64,000 nt of DNA from Lachnospiraceae bacterium (GCA_022769005.1 JALEKK010000035.1:62001-126000), one strand, 5' to 3'. Positions 36,003 to 44,359 are shown, counted from the first letter of the stretch. Program-made: numbers and translations. Notes: generated by a model not told the origin, from the letters alone.

Positions 36003-36009
36003 CAGTAAA

Positions 36010-36255
36010 TTATGCGGTTAAGAAATCTGCGATTGCATTTAAAGCGTCATCCGCATCATTTCCTTCAACTTTTATGTTCACTTCCATGCCGTCTTTAAGG
36101 CCGAAAGCCATCACGCCGAGAAGTGATTTGGCATTGATACTCTTATTTCCGCTTTCAATATTTATATGTGAATCATACTTGCATGCCGTCTGAACAAGCT
36201 GTGATATGGGATTCTTATATTCTCCCATTCCTGAAACTAAAACTGTCTTATCCAT
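36010..36255 (-). CDS. HPr-family protein lacking the phosphorylatable histidine (Crh-like)
   Basis: Small PTS phosphocarrier-fold protein of 81 residues. It aligns with HPr without gaps from GEYKNPISQLVQTACKYD onward, but the canonical GxHARP site reads GEYKNP: Tyr13 stands where His15 of HPr would be and Asn15 where Arg17 would be. The regulatory serine is kept (Ser44 in NAKSLLGVM, equivalent to Ser46). So it cannot carry PTS phosphate on His, but could be a target of HPr kinase, as Bacillus Crh is. ATG 36255 has GGAGGG upstream. It has its own promoter and terminator. A role in carbon catabolite control is inference. Confidence 0.88.
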   Translation of the reverse strand: MDKTVLVSGMGEYKNPISQLVQTACKYDSHINIESGNKSINAKSLLGVMAFGLKDGMEVNIKVEGNDADDALNAIADFLTA

Positions 36256-36384
36256 AATCCCTCCAAAAATTCTGAACATTATAATTAAAACCAACTTACA
36301 TTACCAAATGAATAACTTACAATGTTCAAAACTTTATTATTGTTTTTAACAATTACATACCCATAAATGTCAATATAACTTTAA

Positions 36385-36413
36385 TATATACAAGAGATTT
36401 TGAATAATGTCAA
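36385..36413 (-). promoter_or_regulatory. Promoter of the HPr-like gene
   Basis: Minus strand TTGACA (36413-36408), 17-nt spacer, TATATA (36390-36385), directly after the stop codon of the DUF5688-like gene. Leader of about 125 nt; a second TTGACA lies within it at 36373-36368 without a good -10. Confidence 0.6.
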
Positions 36414-36418
36414 ATACG

Positions 36419-37294
36419 TTACATTGTAATACATCCGTTTTTATAACTGTATTCATATACATGGTCGGAAAGAATATCTTCTCTTTCAAGGTCCGTTTCA
36501 TTAACTTCGCGAACCATTCTGCTTAGTTCTTCAGAAGTTATGTTATCTGCTTTCGGTATAATAAGGACCTCATGAACGGAAGACGGAATTATGTATAAAT
36601 CAGACTCTATCTCACTGCTGACTTTCTTCAGAAGATCTTTATATAATATGCACGCCGCTCCGTTAAAATTCGCTTCATTGGTCAATACATATATTTGTTT
36701 ATCATCATCCGAAGGTATTGTTTCACCGTGTTCTCTGAGAAGGGTTGCAAGGGGCTTTATTGAATATCTGAGAATGGACGCCGTATTATTTAATGCCTGT
36801 TTCTCCAATTCTTCATCCGTAATTCCCCACTTTCTGATATATGAATTGTTAATTGTGACGGTTGCCTTTTTACCCATAAATTCGTCAAAGACAACATAAT
36901 ATACTATTGCCAGATCCAAAAACCTTTTAAACGGAATATCTCTTAGATACTTTTTGTTACTGTTGTAATTTATTATTTTAAACGCTATCCTGTTTCTGAT
37001 ATTTTCAAATTTTTCAAATAACAGCGGATCAAAATGAATTGCATCCCTATGGGTGTAATACTCATGAAGAATCTGATTCATAATGTCATCCATACTGCAG
37101 CCGCCGCAATATTTGTCATAATAATAATTCAGATATATGGAAGGAGATACCTTGTAGTCCTTTTCTCTTATTATAAGTCCGTCCAATTCCGTATCATTAT
37201 TCTTTACAACACGGTTGATTATAACTTCTCCCTCATCACCTGCCGCCTTAAGCGCACGAGTCCGTACTGTTTCGATAAAATCCCTGTAATTCAT
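36419..37294 (-). CDS. DUF5688-like protein of unknown function
   Basis: Resembles the DUF5688 proteins found, often in several copies, in Lachnospiraceae; no function is established. Visible: VVKNNDTELDGLIIREKDYK, PSIYLNYYYDKYCGGCSMDD, ILHEYYTHRD, IAFKIINYNSNKKYLRDIP, and VHEVLIIPKADNITSEELSR near the C-terminus. Length 291, no signal peptide or membrane helix. AAAGGAG precedes the ATG. Its promoter (37367-37395) has a palindrome-like AACAAATGTTCG in the spacer. It is alone in its unit, upstream of the HPr-like gene. Confidence 0.8.
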   Translation of the reverse strand: MNYRDFIETVRTRALKAAGDEGEVIINRVVKNNDTELDGLIIREKDYKVSPSIYLNYYYDKYCGGCSMDDIMNQILHEYYTHRDAIHFDPLLFEKFENIRNRIAFKIINYNSNKKYLRDIPFKRFLDLAIVYYVVFDEFMGKKATVTINNSYIRKWGITDEELEKQALNNTASILRYSIKPLATLLREHGETIPSDDDKQIYVLTNEANFNGAACILYKDLLKKVSSEIESDLYIIPSSVHEVLIIPKADNITSEELSRMVREVNETDLEREDILSDHVYEYSYKNGCITM

Positions 37295-37366
37295 ATTAAT
37301 ACTCCTTTGAAAAATGAAAAAATAAGCTGAACAGCTAAAATGAAAAATAAAACTTAAGATAAATTG

Positions 37367-37395
37367 AAATTAACAAATGTTCGCTTTTATGTCAA
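37367..37395 (-). promoter_or_regulatory. Promoter with an operator-like element, DUF5688-like gene
   Basis: Minus strand TTGACA (37395-37390), 17-nt spacer, TAATTT (37372-37367), about 70 nt before the ATG. The spacer holds GCGAACATTTGTTAA, which resembles a degenerate Gram-positive LexA box (CGAAC-N4-GTTCG). The rest of the 372-nt gap contains the pepD terminator and otherwise nothing I can interpret. Confidence 0.48.
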
Positions 37396-37540
37396 TTAGG
37401 GATTTAATTTACTTTTCAATCACATCGTATTGTACAAATAATCTCTCAATCATATTCGGCATTTAACAATAATATACAATCAATAAAGTGTACTTCATAT
37501 TATAGATTATATCTGCGCTTAAGGTATTTCCGAATTTATC

Positions 37541-37637
37541 GAAAAAACACCCTCGGTATCAGAAGGTTGTAACAGATTAATCATTAATTATCCAAATCTG
37601 TTGTAATCCTCCGATTGAATACCGAGGGTATCTTTTT
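37541..37637. terminator. Large bidirectional terminator after pepD
   Basis: Outer arms ACCCTCGGTAT (37549-37559) and ATACCGAGGGT (37619-37629), with an inner AACAGATT/AATCTGTT pair, form a long stem flanked by six T on the minus strand and eight T on the plus strand. It lies about 37 nt past the pepD stop. Confidence 0.82.
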
Positions 37638-37666
37638 TTCGGCCTGCGAGCCGTATTTAAAGTTAA

Positions 37667-39145
37667 TTATTCCTTTTCCGCAAGCTTTTCAAGTGCTTTT
37701 GTAATAACTTTATAATTCTTCTTTGCCGACAAAATACTCATTTTTTCATTATAAGTATGCACATCAAGTATTTCCGGACCGATTGACACACAGTCCAGGC
37801 TGTGTCTCTTTGCCGTCAATATTCCGCATTCCAAACCTGCATGTATTGATTTAACAAGCGGTTTTGTACCGGTTATTTCTTCATATGAGTCCACGATAAT
37901 ATCTCTTATTTCAGATTCCTCCCTGTACTCCCAAGCCTGATAATCATTGTATAAATATGTCTTTAAATGATGTTTCTTTGCAATCTTTTTCATATCGGCA
38001 ACAAGATTTTTTTTCTTTTCATCGGAATTACTTCTTACCAGGTATGAAGCTGAGGCTGAAGTTTCATTTACACGCATAATGCCTAAGTTAAGAGAAGTCT
38101 CGGGAAGGTTCTCCAATTGTTCTGAAATGCTTATAACGCCGTTAGGCAACTCACATATGCAATGAATAAATCTTGCCGTAGCCTGCACCGTATATGCTCT
38201 CTTTACATGAACTCCGCCGTAGTTGAACGATATTTGCATATCCGGATCCGTTTCTTCATATTGTAAGATATATTTATCGGCTATTGATAACAGCTTTTCT
38301 TTTAAAGAGTCAACTCCTCCCAGAGAATCCTTTATGCTTTCAGGTATGATTAAACTTGTATTTCCGTCAGTGGCAATTGCATTATCCTGCTCTCCGGAAT
38401 GAATACTTATAATATGCGGTTTAAAATCGGCATCTATAATGTCATTTATTATTTTCGCTGTAATAATTGCGGCATTCGCTCTGCCCTTATCAATTTCCAT
38501 TCCGGAATGACCGCCCGTCAAACCGCTCACGGTAAAAGAAATTATATCTCCTTTAACATGTTCCATTTCACTTTCTGCCGCTGCTTTAACATCTATACCT
38601 CCGGCACAGCTTACATATACAATGCCGTCTTCTTCGGAATCCATGTTAATAAGTCTTTTACCCCTTAACAGCGACATGTCAAGATCTTTTGCTCCAAGCA
38701 TCCCTGTTTCTTCATCCACCGTAAAAAGAGCCTCTATCGGAGGATGTGAAAGTTTATCATTATCAAGGATACTAAGCATATAACTGACTGCTATTCCGTC
38801 ATCGGCTCCAAGGCTTGTACCCTTGGCTTTAATCCAGTCTCCGTCAACGGACAAAGTCACTCCGTCAACCTCCGGATTCGTATCCGAGTCCTTCGTCTTT
38901 ACTACAACCATATCCATATGTCCCTGCAGTATTACAGGAGCATTTGATTTTGAGTCCGCGCTTTTATCCTTATATATAACAATATTTCCGATCTCATCAC
39001 ATGCATAATTAAGATTTTTTCTTTCCGCAAAGTTAATGAGATACTTCTGTATTTGTTCCGTATTACCCGAACCTCTCGGAATACTGCTTATCTCCTTAAA
39101 GAATCTGAAATAGCTTTCTCCCTTTAAATACTCTGTCTCCAACAT
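37667..39145 (-). CDS. pepD: Aminoacyl-histidine dipeptidase (PepD, M20 family)
   Basis: Metallo-dipeptidase that cleaves Xaa-His and other dipeptides. Visible M20 metal sites: VILQGHMDMV, GTSLGADDGIAVSY, FTVDEETGMLGAKDLD and NMDSEEDGIVY; dimerisation part FTVSGLTGGHSGMEID; IHAGLECGIL and SIGPEILDVHTYNEKM at the C-terminus. Length 492 is normal for M20C enzymes. No signal peptide: cytosolic. ATG has GGAGGG upstream. Monocistronic. Confidence 0.93.
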   Translation of the reverse strand: MLETEYLKGESYFRFFKEISSIPRGSGNTEQIQKYLINFAERKNLNYACDEIGNIVIYKDKSADSKSNAPVILQGHMDMVVVKTKDSDTNPEVDGVTLSVDGDWIKAKGTSLGADDGIAVSYMLSILDNDKLSHPPIEALFTVDEETGMLGAKDLDMSLLRGKRLINMDSEEDGIVYVSCAGGIDVKAAAESEMEHVKGDIISFTVSGLTGGHSGMEIDKGRANAAIITAKIINDIIDADFKPHIISIHSGEQDNAIATDGNTSLIIPESIKDSLGGVDSLKEKLLSIADKYILQYEETDPDMQISFNYGGVHVKRAYTVQATARFIHCICELPNGVISISEQLENLPETSLNLGIMRVNETSASASYLVRSNSDEKKKNLVADMKKIAKKHHLKTYLYNDYQAWEYREESEIRDIIVDSYEEITGTKPLVKSIHAGLECGILTAKRHSLDCVSIGPEILDVHTYNEKMSILSAKKNYKVITKALEKLAEKE

Positions 39146-39276
39146 GTCTACCCTCCGTAAAATTACAATGTTATTATAATCAATATACTTTTGATTAATA
39201 ATTTGAAAAAATGAGTCATTTGGACTTTACTTAATTAATTCTGTAACAGTATTATACAATAACTCAATTATTATAC

Positions 39277-39307
39277 AGGATAAATTTTTATAAAATAATT
39301 TATCCTG
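39277..39307. repeat. 11-bp inverted repeat between pepD and rpsT
   Basis: Perfect arms CAGGATAAATT and AATTTATCCTG with a 9-nt spacer, followed by a second imperfect GTTATG/CATAAC repeat (39312-39324). About 55 nt upstream of the rpsT -35. Apart from the pepD and rpsT promoter regions this is all I see in the 306-nt gap. Confidence 0.4.
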
Positions 39308-39361
39308 TGCGGTTATGTCATAACGCTTCGGTAATAAAATACAATAAATATTAATTAACTA

Positions 39362-39391
39362 TTGACACCTGGCGATTCATTATAATAGAAT
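39362..39391 (+). promoter_or_regulatory. rpsT: Promoter of rpsT
   Basis: TTGACA (39362-39367), 18-nt spacer, TAGAAT (39386-39391). A perfect TATAAT is also present at 39381-39386, but only 13 nt from the -35. Confidence 0.55.
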
Positions 39392-39451
39392 TACAAAGTA
39401 TGTTTAACGAATAAAAGATTATTACAATAAGTAATATGGGAGGAATTAAAA

Positions 39452-39712
39452 GTGGCAAATATTAAGTCATCAAAGAAGAGAATTTTAACTAATAACGCAA
39501 GAGCTGAAAGAAATAAAGCTTTCAAGAGCGAAGTTAAGACAGCTGTTAAAAAGGTGCTCGCTGCTGTTGAAGCTAACGATAAGGAAACAGCAAACGCTGC
39601 ATTAGTTCATGCTACAAGCCTCATTCAGAAAGGTGCTTCTAAGCATATCTTCCACAAAAATACAGCTGCAAGAAAAGTATCTCGTCTTACAAACGCTGTT
39701 AATGCTCTTTAA
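39452..39712 (+). CDS. rpsT: 30S ribosomal protein S20
   Basis: S20 binds 16S rRNA at the base of the body of the 30S subunit. Visible: ANIKSSKKRILTNNARAERN, KAFKSEVKTAVKKVL and the C-terminal KGASKHIFHKNTAARKVSRL. Length 86 is normal. Start is GTG with GGAGG upstream. Own promoter and terminator. Confidence 0.98.
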   Translation: MANIKSSKKRILTNNARAERNKAFKSEVKTAVKKVLAAVEANDKETANAALVHATSLIQKGASKHIFHKNTAARKVSRLTNAVNAL

Positions 39713-39734
39713 TTTTAATTTAACAGAGACTTCC

Positions 39735-39763
39735 GACTATGCAAATGCATAGTCTTTTTTTTT
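39735..39763 (+). terminator. Terminator of rpsT
   Basis: GACTATGC/GCATAGTC stem (39735-39742, 39747-39754) with AAAT loop, followed by nine T. Confidence 0.88.
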
Positions 39764-39908
39764 CGATTTTTACGCCGGTCGGCCGATTCAAATTTACAAT
39801 TGCTCGTTATTATGGATTCTTTTGTTTATTTAAATTAATCATTGCGTTTTTCATCTATACACAAAATATAAATTAATTATTATCAATTATTAAATATAAA
39901 AAAAATGA

Positions 39909-39964
39909 TTGACAATAAGCTTTTTTGTGTTACTATACTCAATAGTTAACTTAGTTTACTATTG
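39909..39964 (+). promoter_or_regulatory. marR-FUSC promoter with a 25-bp palindromic operator
   Basis: TTGACA (39909-39914) with TACTAT 16 nt further or TATACT 19 nt further. Directly after the -10 lies a near-perfect palindrome, CAATAGTTAACT (39940-39951), one centre base, AGTTTACTATTG (39953-39964), with 11 of 12 positions paired. A protein bound here would cover the transcription start; this is the expected site for the MarR protein encoded just downstream. Confidence 0.68.
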
Positions 39965-39995
39965 ATGTAGTTTATATTAAAAGGGGTTGATAATT

Positions 39996-40475
39996 ATGAT
40001 GTGTGTAAAGAACGACCTTACAGATTCTTTTTTTAATTGTATACAAAAAATAAGGCATAATTCGAAAAATATATTTCAAACCATGCCGGCAGCCGAATTT
40101 CATACCATGTTTTCCATCAGATCTCTTACGGAAGAAGAAAACACAGACGCTATTCCCGTTTCACGTCTTTTGGATAAGAACAGTGTCACTCCTCAGGCAA
40201 TGTCAAAAATGTTAAAAACATTGGAGACCAAGGGCTATATCGAAAGACATACAAGTCAGGCCAACAGGCGGAATACTTTGGTAACAATAACTCCTAAAGG
40301 ACAGCGGTTATTGGAAGTTACGGAAGAAAATGCAATTAATTTTGTTTCTGAAATGGAAAAGAAAATAGGCGCAGACAAAATGAATGAATTTTTTGAATTA
40401 TCCGATATGTTTTTTAGCGCACTTGAAGAAGTACGCGATAACTTCAAAGAAAAGGAGGTTGATTATAATGGCTGA
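39996..40475 (+). CDS. MarR-family transcriptional regulator
   Basis: Winged-helix repressor of the MarR type. Visible: N-terminal dimerisation helix, PAAEFHTMFSIRSL, the recognition region VSRLLDKNSVTPQAMSKMLK, TLETKGYIERHTSQANRRNT (wing, with the conserved Arg), VTITPKGQRLLEV. Length 159. ATG at 39996 has AAGGGG upstream; the TTG nine nt before it is too close. It overlaps the FUSC gene by 8 nt (ATGGCTGA), so both are translated from one mRNA. It probably represses its own operon by binding the palindrome at 39940-39964 and is released by a ligand, perhaps the FUSC substrate. Confidence 0.9.
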   Translation: MMCVKNDLTDSFFNCIQKIRHNSKNIFQTMPAAEFHTMFSIRSLTEEENTDAIPVSRLLDKNSVTPQAMSKMLKTLETKGYIERHTSQANRRNTLVTITPKGQRLLEVTEENAINFVSEMEKKIGADKMNEFFELSDMFFSALEEVRDNFKEKEVDYNG

Positions 40476-42375
40476 ACAACAGGAAAAAAAGAAGCTCATT
40501 ACGTTCAAACCCGGAGTGCGGCCCGACCTTTTTAAGGCATTGATATTTATGGGCGCAATGATGGGCGTCATGATGGTATCTATGATACCTTTCGGCACCG
40601 CAAACGGCATAGCATGCGGCTTTGCATTTATCAGTATACTTATGAGTCTTGCAAATGACTATTCTCTTGAACCTGTGAGAAACGGATTTATACTTATTTC
40701 ATCCAATATAGGAATGGTATTGCTTGCATTTTTGGGATACGGACTGTTTCCCGAAGGCACGGCAGGATATATTGTTATGATGACCGTATCAACATTTGTC
40801 ACATTCTTCCTTGCCGTATTTTTATTCACATCCGAAAAACACAGCAGTACATATATGCCTCTGTTATTAGGTTACTCAATGCTTATATTCTATCCCGTAT
40901 ACGGTAAAGAATTACTCATAAGAATTGCCATATATGCAGCTGCATCAGTAATATCAATTATTTTGAATATCATGCTTAGGGGCAGAACCTTCAAAAAGAA
41001 GACTGAAGCCGCTTTAAACGGTTCCGTTAACTCTCTGAAGCAGCAATGTGACTATATTAAAGAAGGAAAATCGAAAGAAGAATTAACAAAACAATATGTT
41101 ATTATAGACAAAACTCTGACCGGTATTGAATCGGCATACAGCACCAAAATGTCAATTAATTCCGAATGGAAGCCGGGACACGACGCCATAAGAACCATTA
41201 CCATACTTAAAAGAATCAATAATACATTATCGGACAACTATATAACCGGCAACGAGAAAATGACCTCCGATTTACACTCACTTATTACAGATGTTTTAGA
41301 TTCAATCAACAGTTACGAACAAAACAAAATTTCCGCTGATGAAATTTTAAACAAATTTGATGATCTATATCTTAAGCTCGATCCGGAAGCGGGAAATCCT
41401 AAAGCGTTGGACGCCATACGAATGGAAATGGAAGACTTTGTCAACGGTGAAGTCCAGCACAGTGATAAACATGACAACAAGCTCTCCATAGGAAGTCGAA
41501 TTCTTAATCGATTTAATAAATACGGCTTTATGTTTGCCTTAAATGTTTCAATTATGGCCGCAGCAGGTGTATTTATCGTAACATTCTTTAATATGTACAA
41601 GGGATATGTTATTCCGATGTATATCGGACTTGTTGCCCAGCCATATACGGAACTTAACAAGTCGAGTGTAAAAAAACGTATCATAAATACAATATACGCC
41701 ATAGGACTTATATTGGTCGCATTCTCAATAACCAACAATACATTCCTGCATTTAATACTGCTTGTCGCCATTACACTGTTTGCAGACATGTTTTTCCAAT
41801 TCGACAGCACAACAATGCTGGGTTCCATGATATCCGTTCTTGTGACAATAATTGCCGAACCGGAACAGTTATATACTTTTTCAATATACAGACTGATCGT
41901 AATTACGGCACTTTGTATTGTGGTACTTATTGTTAACTCGCTTGTTTATCCGAGAAATATACCGGAAACGCTATACAAACAGTTGCAGTATTCCGTATCC
42001 CTTGATGATGAGATAAGAGAGGCTTTCAAAGATGAAAATACCACATATGATACAATTCATGACATTATCGCTAAAAACAGAGCCATTAACCAGCGTTTAA
42101 GAACAATTAACGTATATGCTGCAAATAAGGATGTGACGGCATATCTTTTGGCTGAAGAAGAGTGGCTCAACAGACTTACCATAGTCAACCACAGGTTATT
42201 GGAAGAAGATGCAAAACTCGGAGACTTCATAGAATCCGTAGAAGGTGAAAAGCATCTTACATCTAAACAGAAAAGCATTATGATATCAATCAACGAAATA
42301 GCTGATGATATTATTAAAACCGAAGCCATAGCATTAAATGTTCTCAATAATGTAATTCCTGCAAAAAAAGCATAA
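40468..42375 (+). CDS. FUSC-family membrane protein (paralogue 2), MarR-controlled
   Basis: Paralogue of the FUSC protein at 15117-17009, with the same layout: N-terminal membrane block (about residues 20-175), cytosolic helical region with GHDAIRTITILKRINNTL, second membrane block (about 350-480), cytosolic tail with AEEEWLNRLTIVNHRLLEE. Length 635. True start is ATG 40468, preceded by AAAGGAGG, not the earlier in-frame ATG inside marR. Being second in a MarR operon fits an inducible efflux system for an aromatic acid or antimicrobial; the substrate is not visible. Confidence 0.87.
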   Translation: MAEQQEKKKLITFKPGVRPDLFKALIFMGAMMGVMMVSMIPFGTANGIACGFAFISILMSLANDYSLEPVRNGFILISSNIGMVLLAFLGYGLFPEGTAGYIVMMTVSTFVTFFLAVFLFTSEKHSSTYMPLLLGYSMLIFYPVYGKELLIRIAIYAAASVISIILNIMLRGRTFKKKTEAALNGSVNSLKQQCDYIKEGKSKEELTKQYVIIDKTLTGIESAYSTKMSINSEWKPGHDAIRTITILKRINNTLSDNYITGNEKMTSDLHSLITDVLDSINSYEQNKISADEILNKFDDLYLKLDPEAGNPKALDAIRMEMEDFVNGEVQHSDKHDNKLSIGSRILNRFNKYGFMFALNVSIMAAAGVFIVTFFNMYKGYVIPMYIGLVAQPYTELNKSSVKKRIINTIYAIGLILVAFSITNNTFLHLILLVAITLFADMFFQFDSTTMLGSMISVLVTIIAEPEQLYTFSIYRLIVITALCIVVLIVNSLVYPRNIPETLYKQLQYSVSLDDEIREAFKDENTTYDTIHDIIAKNRAINQRLRTINVYAANKDVTAYLLAEEEWLNRLTIVNHRLLEEDAKLGDFIESVEGEKHLTSKQKSIMISINEIADDIIKTEAIALNVLNNVIPAKKA

Positions 42376-42377
42376 AT

Positions 42378-42432
42378 AAAAACACTGTTATATGTTAAAC
42401 CGAAGTTTTAAAACATATAACAGTGTTTTTTT
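42378..42432. terminator. Bidirectional terminator between FUSC 2 and DUF308 genes
   Basis: Perfect 19-bp arms AAAAACACTGTTATATGTT (42378-42396) and AACATATAACAGTGTTTTT (42412-42430), T tract on plus. It starts 3 nt after the FUSC stop and touches the stop of the convergent gene. Confidence 0.85.
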
Positions 42433-42985
42433 ATCTTGTCTTTGCAACTATGCATTCCGAAAGAAGAGATACCCCTCTTACTATCATATACACAGGCATA
42501 ATAATGACAAATGCATACAAAAATGCAAACGGTGATATGAAAAGTATAACCGCCATGGCAATATTCATAATACCTACGAATACCGCCATCCCGCTTCCGA
42601 CTTTAACTCCTATGGAAAGAGCATCAATTCCGGAAACAAGCATTTCAAATGCCAGCATAAATGCAAGTATTTCAATGGTAACTACCGAAGGTGAGAAAAA
42701 TAATATTAAAGATATTATCACCTGTATTATCGCCATTGCAAGATATCCGCCGGATCTGAATGCGGATTTTACGGTAAAATAATTTACTATGTAGAATATT
42801 CCCGATGCGAGAAGAACCGACGCAAAAATGTAATGCATCAGATTAACCGAAAGCATCGGAACGAATATACACGTGATACCGATTGCTATAAGCGCAATAC
42901 TGACTATAAATCCGATTATGCGCATTGATTTGAGACGTTCGTTCCAGTGATTTCTAAACTCGTCTCCGAAAACTCTGTTACTCAT
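42431..42985 (-). CDS. DUF308/HdeD-like membrane protein
   Basis: Small integral membrane protein with six predicted helices in three pairs, as in HdeD/DUF308 proteins: RIIGFIVSIALIAIGITCIF, LMHYIFASVLLASGIFYIV, GGYLAMAIIQVIISLILFF, IEILAFMLAFEMLVSGIDAL, MAVFVGIMNIAMAVILFI and FLYAFVIIMPVYMIVRGVSL. HdeD has been linked to acid resistance in enterobacteria; the role here is unknown. ATG at 42985 has AAAGGAGG; length 184. Monocistronic, convergent with FUSC 2. Confidence 0.82.
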   Translation of the reverse strand: MSNRVFGDEFRNHWNERLKSMRIIGFIVSIALIAIGITCIFVPMLSVNLMHYIFASVLLASGIFYIVNYFTVKSAFRSGGYLAMAIIQVIISLILFFSPSVVTIEILAFMLAFEMLVSGIDALSIGVKVGSGMAVFVGIMNIAMAVILFISPFAFLYAFVIIMPVYMIVRGVSLLSECIVAKTR

Positions 42986-43242
42986 AGTTACACCTCCTTT
43001 TATAAAATACACGAACTATATTACCTCGTGAATTCTATATTAACAAATTATAAACTATTTTTATCCTTTTTTATAACTTTTTTTACATTATAAGATAACA
43101 TTACGGTTTTTCACATTTAATACCTAATACCGCACGGATTTCGTTATAATAATTTAATAAATCTGTTTCTTCTTATCGCTTGTATTGTAAGCGTTATTAT
43201 ATTATGCTAATTGTTACATATACAGAATGAGGGGTCATTTGA

Positions 43243-44178
43243 ATGGATAACAGTAATTCCAACAAAAAGGACGATAAGTCCATTGATTATGATATTGAAT
43301 ATGATTTTATTTCCGGAGAAAAATTCGATACATCATCGAACAGCGAAAGCAGTCCTAATGTTGAATCCCCGAAAAATAATATTAAAGCGGACGATAATAT
43401 TTCAGACAAACAAAATACAGACAATTTATCCGAAAATCAGGAAAAAGAAAGTTACATTTCCGATAAGGATGTCATAAACATAGATTCTGTTGATTATTCA
43501 AAGAAAAAGAAATCAGATGCATACAAAACCATAAAAGATGCGGAAGAAAAAGAATCTTCCGAGACAGGCAACGATGAGGATTATATAAAAAAAGCCGTAT
43601 ATGATTATACTCAGGAAGATTCCGTACGAAGAAGAAAAAACAAAAAAAAGAAAAACGGAATTTTGAGTATTATAAAAATTGTGGCAATAGCATTTGCCGC
43701 CGCTTTTATCACACTCAGATTTATTGTTTTCAATGCTCAGGTTCCTACCGGATCAATGAAAGATACCATTAATGAGAATGACAGATTGCTGGGGTTCAGA
43801 CTTGCATATGTAATGTCCGAACCAAAACGGGGAGATGTAATAATATTTAAATTCCCTGATGACGAAAGCAAGATTTATCTTAAAAGAGTAATAGGTACTC
43901 CCGGAGATACCGTAAGAATATCCGCCGGCGCCGTATATGTAAATGATGAAAAAATTGACGAACCGTATCTTCGTGAGCCTATGGCAATTAACTCTACTGA
44001 ATTGACATATGTTGTTCCGGATAACAGTTATTTTGTAATGGGCGACAACAGAAATAACTCCTACGATTCAAGATATTGGACACATACATATGTAACCAAA
44101 GATAAAATACTTGCAAAGGCATTATTTAAATATTTTGACGGAGAACATAACGGTATATCCTTCTCTCTTATAAATTAA
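43243..44178 (+). CDS. lepB: Signal peptidase I with a long charged N-terminal extension
   Basis: Membrane serine protease that removes signal peptides. Visible: membrane helix at about 139-164, catalytic Ser171 in VPTGSMKDTI, catalytic Lys214 in YLKRVIGTPGD, and MGDNRNNSYDSRYW. The catalytic part is of the short Firmicute type, but about 135 residues of low-complexity Asp/Asn/Ser/Lys-rich sequence precede the helix, ending in a basic stretch (RRRKNKKKKN). This part should be cytosolic and disordered. Length 311 against about 180-200 usual. GAGGGG precedes the ATG. It lies next to two large exported surface proteins, convergent with them. Confidence 0.95.
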   Translation: MDNSNSNKKDDKSIDYDIEYDFISGEKFDTSSNSESSPNVESPKNNIKADDNISDKQNTDNLSENQEKESYISDKDVINIDSVDYSKKKKSDAYKTIKDAEEKESSETGNDEDYIKKAVYDYTQEDSVRRRKNKKKKNGILSIIKIVAIAFAAAFITLRFIVFNAQVPTGSMKDTINENDRLLGFRLAYVMSEPKRGDVIIFKFPDDESKIYLKRVIGTPGDTVRISAGAVYVNDEKIDEPYLREPMAINSTELTYVVPDNSYFVMGDNRNNSYDSRYWTHTYVTKDKILAKALFKYFDGEHNGISFSLIN

Positions 44179-44198
44179 AATATAATACAACGGCAAAT

Positions 44199-44254
44199 AA
44201 AAACGGTGTAAGTTATGTATCGGTTAAACCTGATACATGACCTGCACCGTTTTT
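44199..44254. terminator. Bidirectional terminator after lepB
   Basis: AAAAACGGTG/CACCGTTTTT arms (44199-44208, 44245-44254) with inner ATGTATC/GATACAT pairing, T tracts on both strands. Confidence 0.8.
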
Positions 44255-44301
44255 ATTGCTTTTTGTGAATCTGATTTATTATAATATGTGCTTCAAATAC
44301 G

Positions 44302-44332
44302 ATACATAATATATGCCGCATATATTATGTAT
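44302..44332. repeat. 31-bp perfect palindrome between lepB and the first adhesin
   Basis: ATACATAATATATGC (44302-44316), one centre base, GCATATATTATGTAT (44318-44332). Perfect 15-bp arms without a T tract, 28 nt past the adhesin stop. Could extrude a cruciform, be a protein site, or stabilise the mRNA 3' end. Confidence 0.6.
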
Positions 44333-44359
44333 TGCACAGGCTTTCATTTTTAATAAATA

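Noticed and set aside
39362..39386. TTGACA and TATAAT upstream of rpsT as one promoter
   Set aside because: The spacer is only 13 nt; TAGAAT at 18 nt is the better partner.
40384..40467. N-terminal extension of the second FUSC protein from an ATG inside marR
   Set aside because: No ribosome site there, and the ATG at 40468 has AAAGGAGG and matches the start of the paralogue.
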